Shown here: in pieces, positions 27,007 to 34,764 of the stretch
How positions within the stretch are numbered: the stretch's first letter is position 1
Layout: each line of letters starts with the position of its first letter
NCBI GenBank assembly: GCA_014874185.1
Contig: JACWAF010000001.1
Span: forward strand, 1-55,157
From: Nitrospirota bacterium
Lineage (GTDB): Bacteria > Nitrospirota > Thermodesulfovibrionia > Thermodesulfovibrionales > JdFR-88
Direction: 5' to 3'
Length of the DNA: 55,157 nt
Notes under the pieces: generated by a model
What the model was told of the DNA's origin: nothing
Seen by the model: only the letters and a program-made list of their open reading frames with translations
Databases searched by the model: none
Translations under genes and position numbers: made by a program

Positions 27007-27294
27007 ATGGCAACCTACGTCGTACTCAGCAAGCTTACGGACGAGGGGAGAAAAACCCTGAAGAACAATCCGCAAAGGCTCTACGAGGTCAATAAGGAAC
27101 TTGAAGCGATGGGAGTGAGGGTGAAAGAGCAATTTGCCGTCCTTGGGCCTTATGATTTCGTCAACATAGTGGAGGCCCCCGACAACGAGACCATGCTCCG
27201 GATGTCAATAGAACTTGGTTCGAGGGGAAGCGTGCAGCTCCTGAGCCTGCCCGCAATGCCTGTTTCACAGCTCGAAAGCATAATAAAAAAATAA
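27007..27294 (+). CDS. GYD-domain protein
   Basis: A 95-aa GYD-family protein: MATYVVLSKLTDEGRKTLKNNPQRLYEVNKELEAMG, then the name-giving VLGPYDFVNIVEAPDNETML and a late VQLLSLPAMPVSQ. These small alpha/beta-barrel dimers are common in anaerobes and archaea; function is unknown. The ATG at 27007 is chosen because AGGAGG ends seven bases before it; an in-frame ATG at 26983 is possible but lacks such a site. Confidence 0.88.
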   Translation: MATYVVLSKLTDEGRKTLKNNPQRLYEVNKELEAMGVRVKEQFAVLGPYDFVNIVEAPDNETMLRMSIELGSRGSVQLLSLPAMPVSQLESIIKK

Positions 27295-27423
27295 TGAACG
27301 GTCCCCCCTCCTATCCAATCTAAAAGCATTGCCCGGAATCAGGCCATAAGCGCTAATATCCATTTTTCTCTTGTAGGTTGTATAGGAAATATATTAGAAT
27401 TCCGTAAAAAAGAGAGGCCAAAA

Positions 27424-29928
27424 ATGGAAACCATCCCGGATCGCATTTATCGCTTATCAGGTGTGTTCATTCCCTTATCGGCCGGCCTTCTGCTTCTTTT
27501 TAAACTCGTTCAAATCTCGTTCTCTCCGGCTGCTCCGGTACATGCTTCACGGATGGTGCTCATATCCCCTCCCCTTCATTTCGAGGCCAATATGGGTCAG
27601 GCGGACCGGGACTATTCATTCGTATCCCGGACGAGGGATGCGGCGCTCCTGTTTTCAAAAGACAAGATAATGTTTGCATCAAAAAATGGCGAATATTCGA
27701 TAAGTTTTCCGGAAACCATGCCTGCCCTCTCGGGAATGGGTCTGCTTCCGGGGAAGACAAATTATTTTGTGGGAAACAATTCATCCAGGTGGTTAACCGG
27801 CATTCCCAATTACTCGCGCCTAGAATATAAAGGAATTTATCCGGGCATCGACCTGGTCTTTTACGGAAACGAAAAGGAACTGGAGCACAACTTTACCATT
27901 TCCCCGGGTGCGGACCCGTCTCTCATTTCGATAAGATTGCCGGCGGGGGCGAAGATAGACGGTAAGGGAGATCTCCTCCTTGGAGACGGCATCTTCTTCC
28001 GCCCGCCCTCAAGCTATCAGGAGATTGCCGGGAAGAGAATAGAAATACCAAGCCGGTTCGTAATGAAGGGAAAAGGCATCGCGGGTTTCGAAATTGCCCG
28101 GTATGACAGGACAAAGCCCCTTGTCATAGACCCTGCCCTGTCGTTCTCCACTTTTCTTGGAGGTACTTCCAATGACAGCGCAACCGGTGTTGGCCTGGAC
28201 TCTTTTGGCAATATATATGTGGCCGGTTACAGCATGTCGCCCAACTTTCCACATGCGATACCTGGTTTCAGGGGCGGCAGCGCCTTCGGCGACGCGTTCG
28301 TAGCCAAGTTCGATCACACAGGAAGGGACCTACTCTACTCCACTTTTGTGGGCGGAGCGGCTGATGACGCGGCGCGGGCCGTCGTGGTGAACACGGCCGG
28401 GGACGCCTACATAACCGGATTTACAAAATCCGTGGATTTTCCCGTAATGAACCCCATATCCGGACAGTCCGCCCTGAAGGGCGGCGATGACGCATTTGTT
28501 GCCAAGCTGGATCCACTGGGAAGGCTCCAGTTTTCAAGTTTTTACGGGGGCAGTTCCACTGACGAGGCAAACGCTATCAAGCTGGACGCCATGGGGGACG
28601 TGCTGTTTGCGGGCTATACCATTTCCACCGATTTCCCAATTCTGAATTCCCAGCGCACCGTGCCGATAGGAAACGACGCGTTTGCGGTCAAACTGAACCC
28701 TTCAAACCAGGTGGTCTATTCCATATTGCTTGGCGGCGCGGCCGATGACGAGGCATTCGGCCTGGCGGTGGACCCGCAGGGCAATGCGTACGTAACCGGG
28801 GCCACGCAGTCTGTCGATTTCCCCGTCCTCAACCAGTTCCAGGGTTATCAGGGTTTGACGGACGCATTTCTTACGAAGCTGGACCCGAACGGCCGGATAG
28901 TTAACTCCACATTCATAGGCGGAGCGGGTGACGATAAAGGTTACGGTGTAGCGGTAGATTCATCGGGCAGCGCCTTTGTGGCCGGCAGCACGTCTTCGAC
29001 GAATTTTCCGCTCTTCTCGCCTTACGAGGGATATTCCGGCGGGCTTGATGCGTTCGTTATCCGGATGAACCCGCAGGGAAATACCGCCTTTTTTTCGACC
29101 TACCTTGGAGGAAACAGCGATGACGAGGCCCTGGCCATAGACATACAGCCGTTCGGCGCAGTCACAGTGGCGGGGCGCACCACATCTGCGGACTTCCCGC
29201 TCCGGAACCAGATAGAGGGTTACAGGGGGGCTTCCGACGCCTTCATAACCAAAATACATCCAAGCGGCTCAACGTTGGTTTATTCCACTTATCTCGGCGG
29301 CACGGCCAACGATTACGGCTCGGCCGTGAAAGTGGACACCATCGGAAACACCACAGTTGCCGGGACTACCTTTTCGATGGATTTCCTCACCCAAAATCCC
29401 TACCAGGGGGCGTCCGGCGGACCAAGCGACGCCTTCCTTGCCCAGATAGCAAACAGCCCGAACAGCCCTCCTTCAACGCCGGTCCTCAATTCTCCCTCAG
29501 ACAAGCAAACGGGGCTGGGCCCATCGGTTACTTTCATCTGGCAAGCCTCTACGGACCCCGATGGCGATACGGTCTCTTATCAGTTCTTCATCTGCACGAA
29601 CAGCTCTTTCGTAAACTGCTCTCCGGCGCGGATAACCGCCAAACTGGACAGCCCCCGCAAAGTCTACGCATGGCTCATGGGATTTCCGGTCCTCGCCCTT
29701 ATCGGCTTCAGGAAATCAAGGCGGTCATTGATTATGGCCATTCTATTTGTTACTATAGCGTTTCTGGCCATATCATGCGGAAAAAGCAAAGGGGCTCCGC
29801 CTGCGGCCATGATTACGCATACCGAACAGGGGCTTGCGCCGGGGCAGACCTATTTCTGGAAGGTGGCTGCAATAGACTCGAAGGGCGCGGGCGCGGAGAG
29901 CCAGACAAGGAGTTTTCAGACCAAGTGA
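27424..29928 (+). CDS. Large SBBP-repeat surface/secreted protein with membrane insert in its last domain
   Basis: The 834-aa protein has an N-terminal hydrophobic signal (LSAGLLLLFKLVQISF), a DUF7948-type domain (about 50-235; FEANMGQADRDYSF, YPGIDLVFYGNEKELEHNF), then about nine SBBP beta-propeller repeats (about 240-675; pattern LGGxxxDxAxGVxxDxxGNxYVAGxTxSxDFP). The end is a fibronectin-III-like module (PSTPVLNSPSDKQTGLGP ... TYFWKVAAIDSKGAGAESQTRSFQTK) that is interrupted at about 742-800 by two hydrophobic segments, AWLMGFPVLALIGFRKSRRS and IMAILFVTIAFLAISCGK. The second ends in a lipobox-like AISC. It may anchor or process the protein. Upstream are AGAGAGG and a GC-rich frame; start MET fits. 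Confidence 0.8.
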   Translation: METIPDRIYRLSGVFIPLSAGLLLLFKLVQISFSPAAPVHASRMVLISPPLHFEANMGQADRDYSFVSRTRDAALLFSKDKIMFASKNGEYSISFPETMPALSGMGLLPGKTNYFVGNNSSRWLTGIPNYSRLEYKGIYPGIDLVFYGNEKELEHNFTISPGADPSLISIRLPAGAKIDGKGDLLLGDGIFFRPPSSYQEIAGKRIEIPSRFVMKGKGIAGFEIARYDRTKPLVIDPALSFSTFLGGTSNDSATGVGLDSFGNIYVAGYSMSPNFPHAIPGFRGGSAFGDAFVAKFDHTGRDLLYSTFVGGAADDAARAVVVNTAGDAYITGFTKSVDFPVMNPISGQSALKGGDDAFVAKLDPLGRLQFSSFYGGSSTDEANAIKLDAMGDVLFAGYTISTDFPILNSQRTVPIGNDAFAVKLNPSNQVVYSILLGGAADDEAFGLAVDPQGNAYVTGATQSVDFPVLNQFQGYQGLTDAFLTKLDPNGRIVNSTFIGGAGDDKGYGVAVDSSGSAFVAGSTSSTNFPLFSPYEGYSGGLDAFVIRMNPQGNTAFFSTYLGGNSDDEALAIDIQPFGAVTVAGRTTSADFPLRNQIEGYRGASDAFITKIHPSGSTLVYSTYLGGTANDYGSAVKVDTIGNTTVAGTTFSMDFLTQNPYQGASGGPSDAFLAQIANSPNSPPSTPVLNSPSDKQTGLGPSVTFIWQASTDPDGDTVSYQFFICTNSSFVNCSPARITAKLDSPRKVYAWLMGFPVLALIGFRKSRRSLIMAILFVTIAFLAISCGKSKGAPPAAMITHTEQGLAPGQTYFWKVAAIDSKGAGAESQTRSFQTK

Positions 29929-30608
29929 GCCTTGAATTAAGCCTTCTGGTATTGGAGTCCGTCCTGCTCGTCTTCACTATCATCCTGCTTCTGTACAGCA
30001 TCAGGGAAGGCAGAGGGCGGGAACACCTCCTCCTGGAGGTTGACCGGGCAACAAAGACATTCACCCGGGTGGAGTATTTTCTGGCCGTGGTGGACTCGAT
30101 CACCGACGCCAAAAAGGAGGTTACCGGGCTTATCACGGGAAGGCTGCCCGCGCATGAGGACAAGAAAAGGACGGCCGATATCGTCAGCGCCATAGAGAAG
30201 ATGACCCGTTCAGGGGTCAGGATAAAATATCTCCTGCCCCGGTTTCACGACCGCCTGCATATAGGCTTTCTGTACACCATGGCCGGGGCCGAGATAAGGC
30301 TCAGCAGCTGCTCGATGCTGCACGACTTCAGGTACATGGTAGTGGATGACGACCTGGTTGTGATAGGCGTCCCGGAGAGCGTGGGCCTCAAGGAGGCCAC
30401 CAAAAAGGGCTACCAGATCCGTTCCGAGGGGCTTGCCTCAGTCCTTAAGGAAAACTTCAATAACTGCTGGGAGAAGGCCGCCTCGTTCAGGGATTATCTG
30501 GCCGAAGTGATGAAAGAGACGAACGCATCAGCCAGGCATATGGCCAAAGAACTCTCTATTGACGAGGCGGAGCTTGAAAAATTCCTTTCCGCCCATAAGA
30601 CCGCCTGA
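29925..30608 (+). CDS. Membrane-anchored PLD/TrmB-C-like protein
   Basis: From the GTG at 29925 (overlapping the previous stop as GTGA) the product has 227 aa. One N-terminal helix (LSLLVLESVLLVFTIILLLYSI) is followed by a cytoplasmic domain with KKEVTGLITGRLPAHEDKKRTADIVSAIEKMTRSGVRIKYLLP and GAEIRLSSCSMLHDFRYMVVDDDLVVIGVPE, which resembles single-copy phospholipase-D-like domains such as the TrmB C-terminal ligand-binding domain. No HxKxxxxD motif is seen, so a binding role is likelier than catalysis. The C-terminal KELSIDEAELEKFL resembles a short HTH. The frame is open earlier inside the SBBP gene, which is not coding there. Confidence 0.65.
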   Translation: MSLELSLLVLESVLLVFTIILLLYSIREGRGREHLLLEVDRATKTFTRVEYFLAVVDSITDAKKEVTGLITGRLPAHEDKKRTADIVSAIEKMTRSGVRIKYLLPRFHDRLHIGFLYTMAGAEIRLSSCSMLHDFRYMVVDDDLVVIGVPESVGLKEATKKGYQIRSEGLASVLKENFNNCWEKAASFRDYLAEVMKETNASARHMAKELSIDEAELEKFLSAHKTA

Positions 30609-30619
30609 TTCCAATCCAT

Positions 30620-30649
30620 TTGAAATTTCGCCCCGATTCCCTTTATCCT
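30620..30649 (+). promoter_or_regulatory. Candidate orphaned tRNA-Leu promoter at left island edge
   Basis: TTGAAA (30620-30625) and TATCCT (30644-30649) are 18 bases apart and end nine bases before the 25-bp tRNA-Leu fragment. This would be the original promoter of the tRNA gene before the island split it off. Confidence 0.5.
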
Positions 30650-30658
30650 AATCCCCTA

Positions 30659-30683
30659 GCCGGAGTGGCGGAACTGGCAGACG
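30659..30683 (+). other. Left attachment site: 25-bp copy of tRNA-Leu 5' end
   Basis: These 25 bases are identical to the first 25 bases of the intact tRNA-Leu at 36181-36205, after which the two sequences diverge. A partial tRNA copy in direct orientation 5.5 kb from the whole gene is the hallmark of site-specific integration; here the crossover core is the tRNA 5' (acceptor plus D-arm) part. The gap 30609-30943 otherwise holds the arm repeat and a gene fragment listed next. Confidence 0.8.
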
Positions 30684-30733
30684 ATTCTGTTTTTTACGTC
30701 TTTTCCTGTATTTTCTGCCCTTTCGGATATTTT

Positions 30734-30752
30734 CTGCTACAATTCTGCTACA
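30734..30752 (+). repeat. 19-bp repeat CTGCTACAATTCTGCTACA, left copy
   Basis: Identical to 36109-36127. It contains two TGCTACA units 11 bases apart and lies 51 bases inside the left tRNA fragment. The pairing with a copy near the other edge suggests integrase arm-type binding sites. Confidence 0.75.
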
Positions 30753-30767
30753 GTCCGGGAGGATGTA

Positions 30768-30860
30768 TTATCTGCATTTTGGCCGGTTTCGCACGAACGC
30801 GGTCATAGCGTGGCCCCTATCCAGAGCCTGTCTGACCAGGCGCTTGCCCGTCTTGGCCAT
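30768..30860 (-). pseudogene. Fragment of an NAD(P)-binding SDR/NmrA-type reductase
   Basis: A minus-strand frame from ATG at 30860 to TAA at 30768 reads MAKTGKRLVRQALDRGHAMTAFVRN and a few more residues. This matches the start of NmrA-like atypical short-chain dehydrogenases (GATGxTGxxLVxxALxxGHxVTAxVRNP), with the first glycines of the nucleotide loop damaged and the gene cut off after about 30 residues. It is debris inside the left edge of the island. Confidence 0.55.
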
Positions 30861-30909
30861 TAACATTCCTCATGCCGTAATCGTTTTTTATTAAACAGGC
30901 TCCACATAG

Positions 30910-30915
30910 TATAAT
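30910..30915 (+). promoter_or_regulatory. Candidate -10 element of the dsrE-like gene
   Basis: TATAAT stands 28 bases before the ATG at 30944; an A/T-rich TTTATT at 30887-30892 could be a weak -35 at 17-bp spacing. This is the best sigma-70 site ahead of the island cargo. Confidence 0.45.
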
Positions 30916-30943
30916 GGGATTGAATCATTGAACAGGAGGTATT

Positions 30944-31300
30944 ATGAGTAAATTAAAAGTTTTATTTCATGTAAACGACGTTGACCGATGGGATGCCGCT
31001 TTCGGGAATATCACGAATCTTATAAACGATGTTGGAGAGGATGCTGTTGAAGTGGCGGTTCTTGCCAACGGACCTTCTGTTGCCGTCTATGCCGATACTG
31101 AAAAGGTTGAGACAATGAGAGGCCTTTCTGAAAAGGGCGCAAAGTTCCTGGTGTGCAGAAATTCATTGAAACGCATGTGTTCGGAAGGCGCAGTCTGTAT
31201 AAGCGAGGAAAACCTGCCCTCCTTTGCCTCGGTAGTGCCTGCCGGGATAACCGAGATCATAAAGAAACAGCATAAAGGATATGCGTATGTGAAACCATGA
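30944..31300 (+). CDS. DsrE/DsrF-like family protein
   Basis: A 118-aa cytoplasmic protein of the DsrE/F/H superfamily: KVLFHVNDVDRWDAAFGNITNLINDVG, VAVLANGPSVAVYADTEKV, and the conserved single cysteine in AKFLVCRNSLKRM near residue 74, which in relatives carries or relays sulfane sulfur. AACAGGAGG precedes the ATG. It begins the island cargo and is followed closely by a solute-binding-like gene; both are visibly poorer in G+C than the flanking genes. A sulfur-relay role is inferred from family only. Confidence 0.85.
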   Translation: MSKLKVLFHVNDVDRWDAAFGNITNLINDVGEDAVEVAVLANGPSVAVYADTEKVETMRGLSEKGAKFLVCRNSLKRMCSEGAVCISEENLPSFASVVPAGITEIIKKQHKGYAYVKP

Positions 31301-31325
31301 ACAGAGGAGAAAGGAAAGATGGGTT

Positions 31326-32165
31326 ATGTCAGATCGTAGTACAGGAGAGATTGAATTAACCGCGCCTCCGGTGGATAAGGTCCTTGACCTGCATGGAGAC
31401 CCGCTGCGTGCTGATCTCGTTGTCTTTCTGAACGGCAATCAGTGGATGGTGATGGAGGATTTGCTTGTTGCATTTCATCAGGAACATCCTGAAGTCAAGA
31501 ATATCTTTTATGAGACCCTCCCCCCGGGAATACTCTTGCAGCAGATTCGCTGCGGTACCCTGAGGATGGGAGAGTTGATCATCAGCGTGCCGCCAGATGT
31601 CTATACGGCAGGTCGGGAGGAGATGGAATCCCTGTTGAAAGACTGTTTTATCAAAGAGTATGTCCCTTACGCAAAAAACCATCTGGCCATCATGGTGCCT
31701 CAAGGGAACCCGCAGGGCATTACAGGGTGGCAGGATTTAGGACGTCCGGGGGTGCGGGTGGTCATGCCCAATCCCGAGACTGAAGGGGTTGGCCGTCTGA
31801 TCCTCAAGGCAATGAAAAAAACAGGAGGACGTGAACTTGTGGAGGCCGTTATGGAGAAAAAGTTGACCAATGAAGAGACCTTCCTTACCCAAATCCACCA
31901 TCGCCAGACTCTGCTTCTTCTCATGGATGGAAATGCAGATGCCGGGCCGGTATGGATCAGCGAAGCGCTTTATCAAAAAAGGATAGGAAGCCCCCTGGAC
32001 TACGTTCCTATTCTGGAAGAACAGAATGAGAGCGGCACATATTTCATCGCCATCGTGGAGAGGACCGCGCAGCACAGGGTCGCGGCAGCGGCATTTCTTG
32101 ACTTTATGAGGAGGAAGCAGGCGCAAGACATATACGCCGGCTACGGCTTTAGCAGTGCGAATTAA
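31326..32165 (+). CDS. ModA-like substrate-binding protein without signal peptide
   Basis: The 279-aa product resembles periplasmic type-2 binding proteins for molybdate/tungstate-like oxyanions: LVVFLNGNQWMVMEDLLVAFHQEHPEV, MGELIISVPPDVYTAGREE, PYAKNHLAIMVPQGNPQGITGWQDLGRPGVRVVMPNPETEGVG, and a late AAAAFLDFMRRKQAQDIYAGYGF. The first 30 residues are charged and polar with no hydrophobic signal or lipobox, and no ABC permease or ATPase adjoins. It may act as a cytoplasmic ligand sensor rather than a transporter part. It follows the DsrE-like gene by 25 bases. Confidence 0.75.
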   Translation: MSDRSTGEIELTAPPVDKVLDLHGDPLRADLVVFLNGNQWMVMEDLLVAFHQEHPEVKNIFYETLPPGILLQQIRCGTLRMGELIISVPPDVYTAGREEMESLLKDCFIKEYVPYAKNHLAIMVPQGNPQGITGWQDLGRPGVRVVMPNPETEGVGRLILKAMKKTGGRELVEAVMEKKLTNEETFLTQIHHRQTLLLLMDGNADAGPVWISEALYQKRIGSPLDYVPILEEQNESGTYFIAIVERTAQHRVAAAAFLDFMRRKQAQDIYAGYGFSSAN

Positions 32166-32244
32166 ATTTTCAATTACTACTTGCAAAGCTTGTTATATGA
32201 GGGGAATGGTATGAGGGCGCATTGAAATCGCCAGGAGGATATGA

Positions 32245-32385
32245 ATGAGAACCGATTCACCGTTTCATTTGCAGAGTTTTGAAGTGCTTAAAAAATCAGC
32301 TTTATTCTCAAGACTCGATGAGGATGTCCTCCTTACATTAGATTCCCCTCGGCCCCTGTCGTGGGGAAGATCAATCGGAGGTTGA
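32245..32385 (+). pseudogene. Truncated Crp/Fnr-family regulator (N-terminal stub)
   Basis: An ATG with GGAGGATATGA upstream opens a 46-codon frame, MRTDSPFHLQSFEVLKKSALFSRLDEDVLLTL, which matches the start of the cyclic-nucleotide-binding domain of Crp/Fnr proteins (LKKxxLFSxLxxxxLxxL). It then changes to unrelated residues and stops at 32383-32385, two bases before the cytochrome gene. The effector domain and HTH are missing. A deletion probably joined the stub to the region ahead of the cytochrome; translation of the stub may still couple to the next gene, whose own RBS is GGAGG within it. Confidence 0.6.
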
Positions 32386-32386
32386 A

Positions 32387-34279
32387 ATGAGGAGGATTTT
32401 GCTTCTATCCGTATTAACTTTAATATTCGCCACATTCTTTTACAGAAATGGATTTGCTGAAGAGACCAATACCTGCCTTCAGTGCCACAGTGATGCAAAG
32501 AGGATGAAGGATCTTGGCTATCCGGAGTTTACCATGACCCGGAATGGTGTAGAAAAACAGACGGGTATGCCCGCGACCTGCGAGATGTGTCATCAGGGAA
32601 ATCCCAATGACAATACCGTTGAAGGGTCCCATAAAGGCATTTTAGGGCTATCTGTAGTGATGAAAAAGGGCGCCATTTCAATTCCGAGAAGAGAGCTTCA
32701 AGGGGAGGACAGAGAATCTATCAAAAGTCTGAGACCAAAAGGCGATTTTGCAGGCAATGCCCTTTTCCCAAGGGTCATGGGTAAGGATGGCAAGCTTGCG
32801 CTTAATCCGAGGATAAGCGTGATTCAGTGGCATGACAAGGATATCAACACCATTGCCTTTAATCCGGGCATTGCGGAGAAGACCTGCGGGACCTGCCACC
32901 CTGAAGAGGTCAAGAGCTACATGAAGACAGAAATGGGATTAACATTAACCATGCGCCAGTATGTGACGTGGTTCAGCCCGACGGGTCCGCAAAGCTGCGG
33001 CCTTTGGACGGCAGGAAAGACCAAACCGGACAATGACCATTTCACCTTGCGCAACATGGAGAAATACAATGCCGTCAGCACCGCTCCCCTGGACATGGAG
33101 CAGGCATTCTCAAACCAAAGAAATTGCAACATATGCCATGCGGGCTGCCTGGATTGCCATTACACCCCTTTTAATAAAGAGGCCGGGGACGGCAGAGGAA
33201 AACTGAACGAGGCTGGCGTCCACACCTTTTCGTTCAAGCCCCGGGTGCTTTCGTGCATGGGCGGCGGAAGGGCCCAGATATGCCATGCGGGCCCGCTTGA
33301 AAGGCGAAGGGGAGACGGGTTCATGAAGGGCGGCTTCGCCAAAAAGGCGGTGGCCGATCCTGGCGACCTGAATTCAAAAAGATACATCGATACCCCTGAC
33401 GCCCATTATGCCGCCGGCATAACGTGCATTGACTGCCATCGCGGCAACCACAAGACCCACAACATGGGGGACCGGATAAGAAACCCTGAGCCAGCCCAAT
33501 GTGCGAGGTGCCATAAGCATGAGGTATCCGCCCACAACAAGGGCGTCCACAAGTATCTTTCGTGCGAGGCATGCCATACGCCTCTTGTTGCGGGATATGC
33601 CTTCAATTTCTGGGCTCCCGGCAAGAGGTTTGGCATGAATACCCCTCTGGACAGGCACCAGTTCTATAACGTGAATGCAATGGCCCCGGTTCTCATCAGG
33701 AACAAAAAAGGCCAGTGGAACCCCTACCATATAGTCCCTCACATATCGGCTGATGTAAAAAAAGAGTACGTCAGGCTTTCGGGGAGGCTCCTCTTCAGGA
33801 GCAGGCCGGATGTGAATATGGTAAGGCAATACCCTTCCGATGATGCCTTTGCCGTGACAGGCGTGTACGAAAGCGGCGGGGGTGAGGGCACTGTAATGGC
33901 GTGGCTGAATATCGACAAGGTCGCCCATGCGATTACGAAATCCAGGACGTGCGACAGCTGCCATGGTGCGGATGGAACACAGAGGGTAACGGTTGACTAC
34001 AAATGGATGGCGAAACCGGAAGCGGCTTATAAAAATGTATTATCCGGCCATTACGCCATAGTGGCGGACAAGAAAGGCTTGAGGATAGAGGACATCTCGG
34101 GCTCCGACGGCAAAACCGTCCCCGAAGGGCTCAGGCCCTTGATAGGCAAATGGGACTTGCGCGGAGATTTTTCCATACCGCGGATAAAGAACAAAAAGGC
34201 CTACGAGAGAGAGAAACTCAGGTATGAAAAAATATTGAAAAAAGGAGGCAAATACCATACGACTCCCGGAGATTATTAA
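32387..34279 (+). CDS. Exported multiheme cytochrome c (nine CXXCH, one CX8CH)
   Basis: This 630-aa protein has a cleavable signal (RILLLSVLTLIFATFFYRNGFA) and nine canonical heme sites: CLQCH, CEMCH, CGTCH, CNICH, CLDCH, CIDCH, CARCH, CEACH and CDSCH. CNICH and CLDCH are only two residues apart. Near residue 296 a CMGGGRAQICH stretch spaces the two cysteines by eight residues and could be an atypical heme site. Spacing and length do not match NrfA, HAO or OTR families known to me. It is probably a periplasmic or surface redox protein; TlpA and CcdA encoded downstream could serve its heme attachment. Base composition rises clearly within the gene near 33.17 kb. Confidence 0.85.
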   Translation: MRRILLLSVLTLIFATFFYRNGFAEETNTCLQCHSDAKRMKDLGYPEFTMTRNGVEKQTGMPATCEMCHQGNPNDNTVEGSHKGILGLSVVMKKGAISIPRRELQGEDRESIKSLRPKGDFAGNALFPRVMGKDGKLALNPRISVIQWHDKDINTIAFNPGIAEKTCGTCHPEEVKSYMKTEMGLTLTMRQYVTWFSPTGPQSCGLWTAGKTKPDNDHFTLRNMEKYNAVSTAPLDMEQAFSNQRNCNICHAGCLDCHYTPFNKEAGDGRGKLNEAGVHTFSFKPRVLSCMGGGRAQICHAGPLERRRGDGFMKGGFAKKAVADPGDLNSKRYIDTPDAHYAAGITCIDCHRGNHKTHNMGDRIRNPEPAQCARCHKHEVSAHNKGVHKYLSCEACHTPLVAGYAFNFWAPGKRFGMNTPLDRHQFYNVNAMAPVLIRNKKGQWNPYHIVPHISADVKKEYVRLSGRLLFRSRPDVNMVRQYPSDDAFAVTGVYESGGGEGTVMAWLNIDKVAHAITKSRTCDSCHGADGTQRVTVDYKWMAKPEAAYKNVLSGHYAIVADKKGLRIEDISGSDGKTVPEGLRPLIGKWDLRGDFSIPRIKNKKAYEREKLRYEKILKKGGKYHTTPGDY

Positions 34280-34298
34280 AGGTTGAGCAAACGGCTCG

Positions 34299-34338
34299 CC
34301 CCCGGGACCGGCATGAAAGCCCGGAGCCGGTCCCGGGG
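34299..34338 (+). terminator. Strong GC hairpin after the cytochrome gene
   Basis: CCCCGGGACCGGC pairs with GCCGGTCCCGGGG around a 13-base loop, 20 bases after the cytochrome stop. No U-tract follows, so it may end transcription with Rho help or protect the mRNA. Confidence 0.5.
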
Positions 34339-34460
34339 CGGGGTTCTGGGATTATGCAGGGAGTTTGACACCGTAAAATGGAATGTGTTTAAATGATTGT
34401 TGAGTGTATACCCCATGGCTAAAAACTTGCTGCGGGGATTATCAACATTCAGTGAAGGCC

Positions 34461-34718
34461 ATGAAGAAAATTTTTCAAGCCGTCTTGGTAATCCTATGTT
34501 TTTCAGTTTTGTTTGCTGGATATTCCACGGGGCATCTCTGCCACAAGAACGGAGCATTCATCTGCAGCTCGTTCAACCTGGTGCTCCGTACGGATGGTGG
34601 CGCGACCGCCGTCACCCCCGATAAGAGCTGCTCGGAACCTTTTTACGCCTGTTCGGATTTGACCTATCCCAAAGCGAGGGCATCCTCCATATTCCATCCT
34701 CCCAAAGCCGCCTCCTGA
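34461..34718 (+). CDS. Small secreted cysteine-containing protein, unknown
   Basis: From the ATG at 34461 (AAGG just upstream) the product has 85 aa: MKKIFQAVLVILCFSVLFAG is a clear signal peptide, and the mature part STGHLCHKNGAFICSSFNLVL...SCSEPFYACSDLTY has four cysteines that could form two disulfides. I recognise no family. It lies between the multiheme cytochrome and a TlpA-like thioredoxin, so it may be a client or partner of that thiol system. A longer frame is open to 34404 but adds no plausible start. Confidence 0.55.
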   Translation: MKKIFQAVLVILCFSVLFAGYSTGHLCHKNGAFICSSFNLVLRTDGGATAVTPDKSCSEPFYACSDLTYPKARASSIFHPPKAAS

Positions 34719-34764
34719 TTTATTTTCCCGATACTTCAAAAAATCATTCAGGAGGTTTTTTGCT

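Noticed and set aside
29670-29924. N-terminal extension of the PLD-like gene into the SBBP gene
   Set aside because: The 85 extra residues overlap well-supported coding sequence in another frame; the GTGA overlap start is far more plausible.
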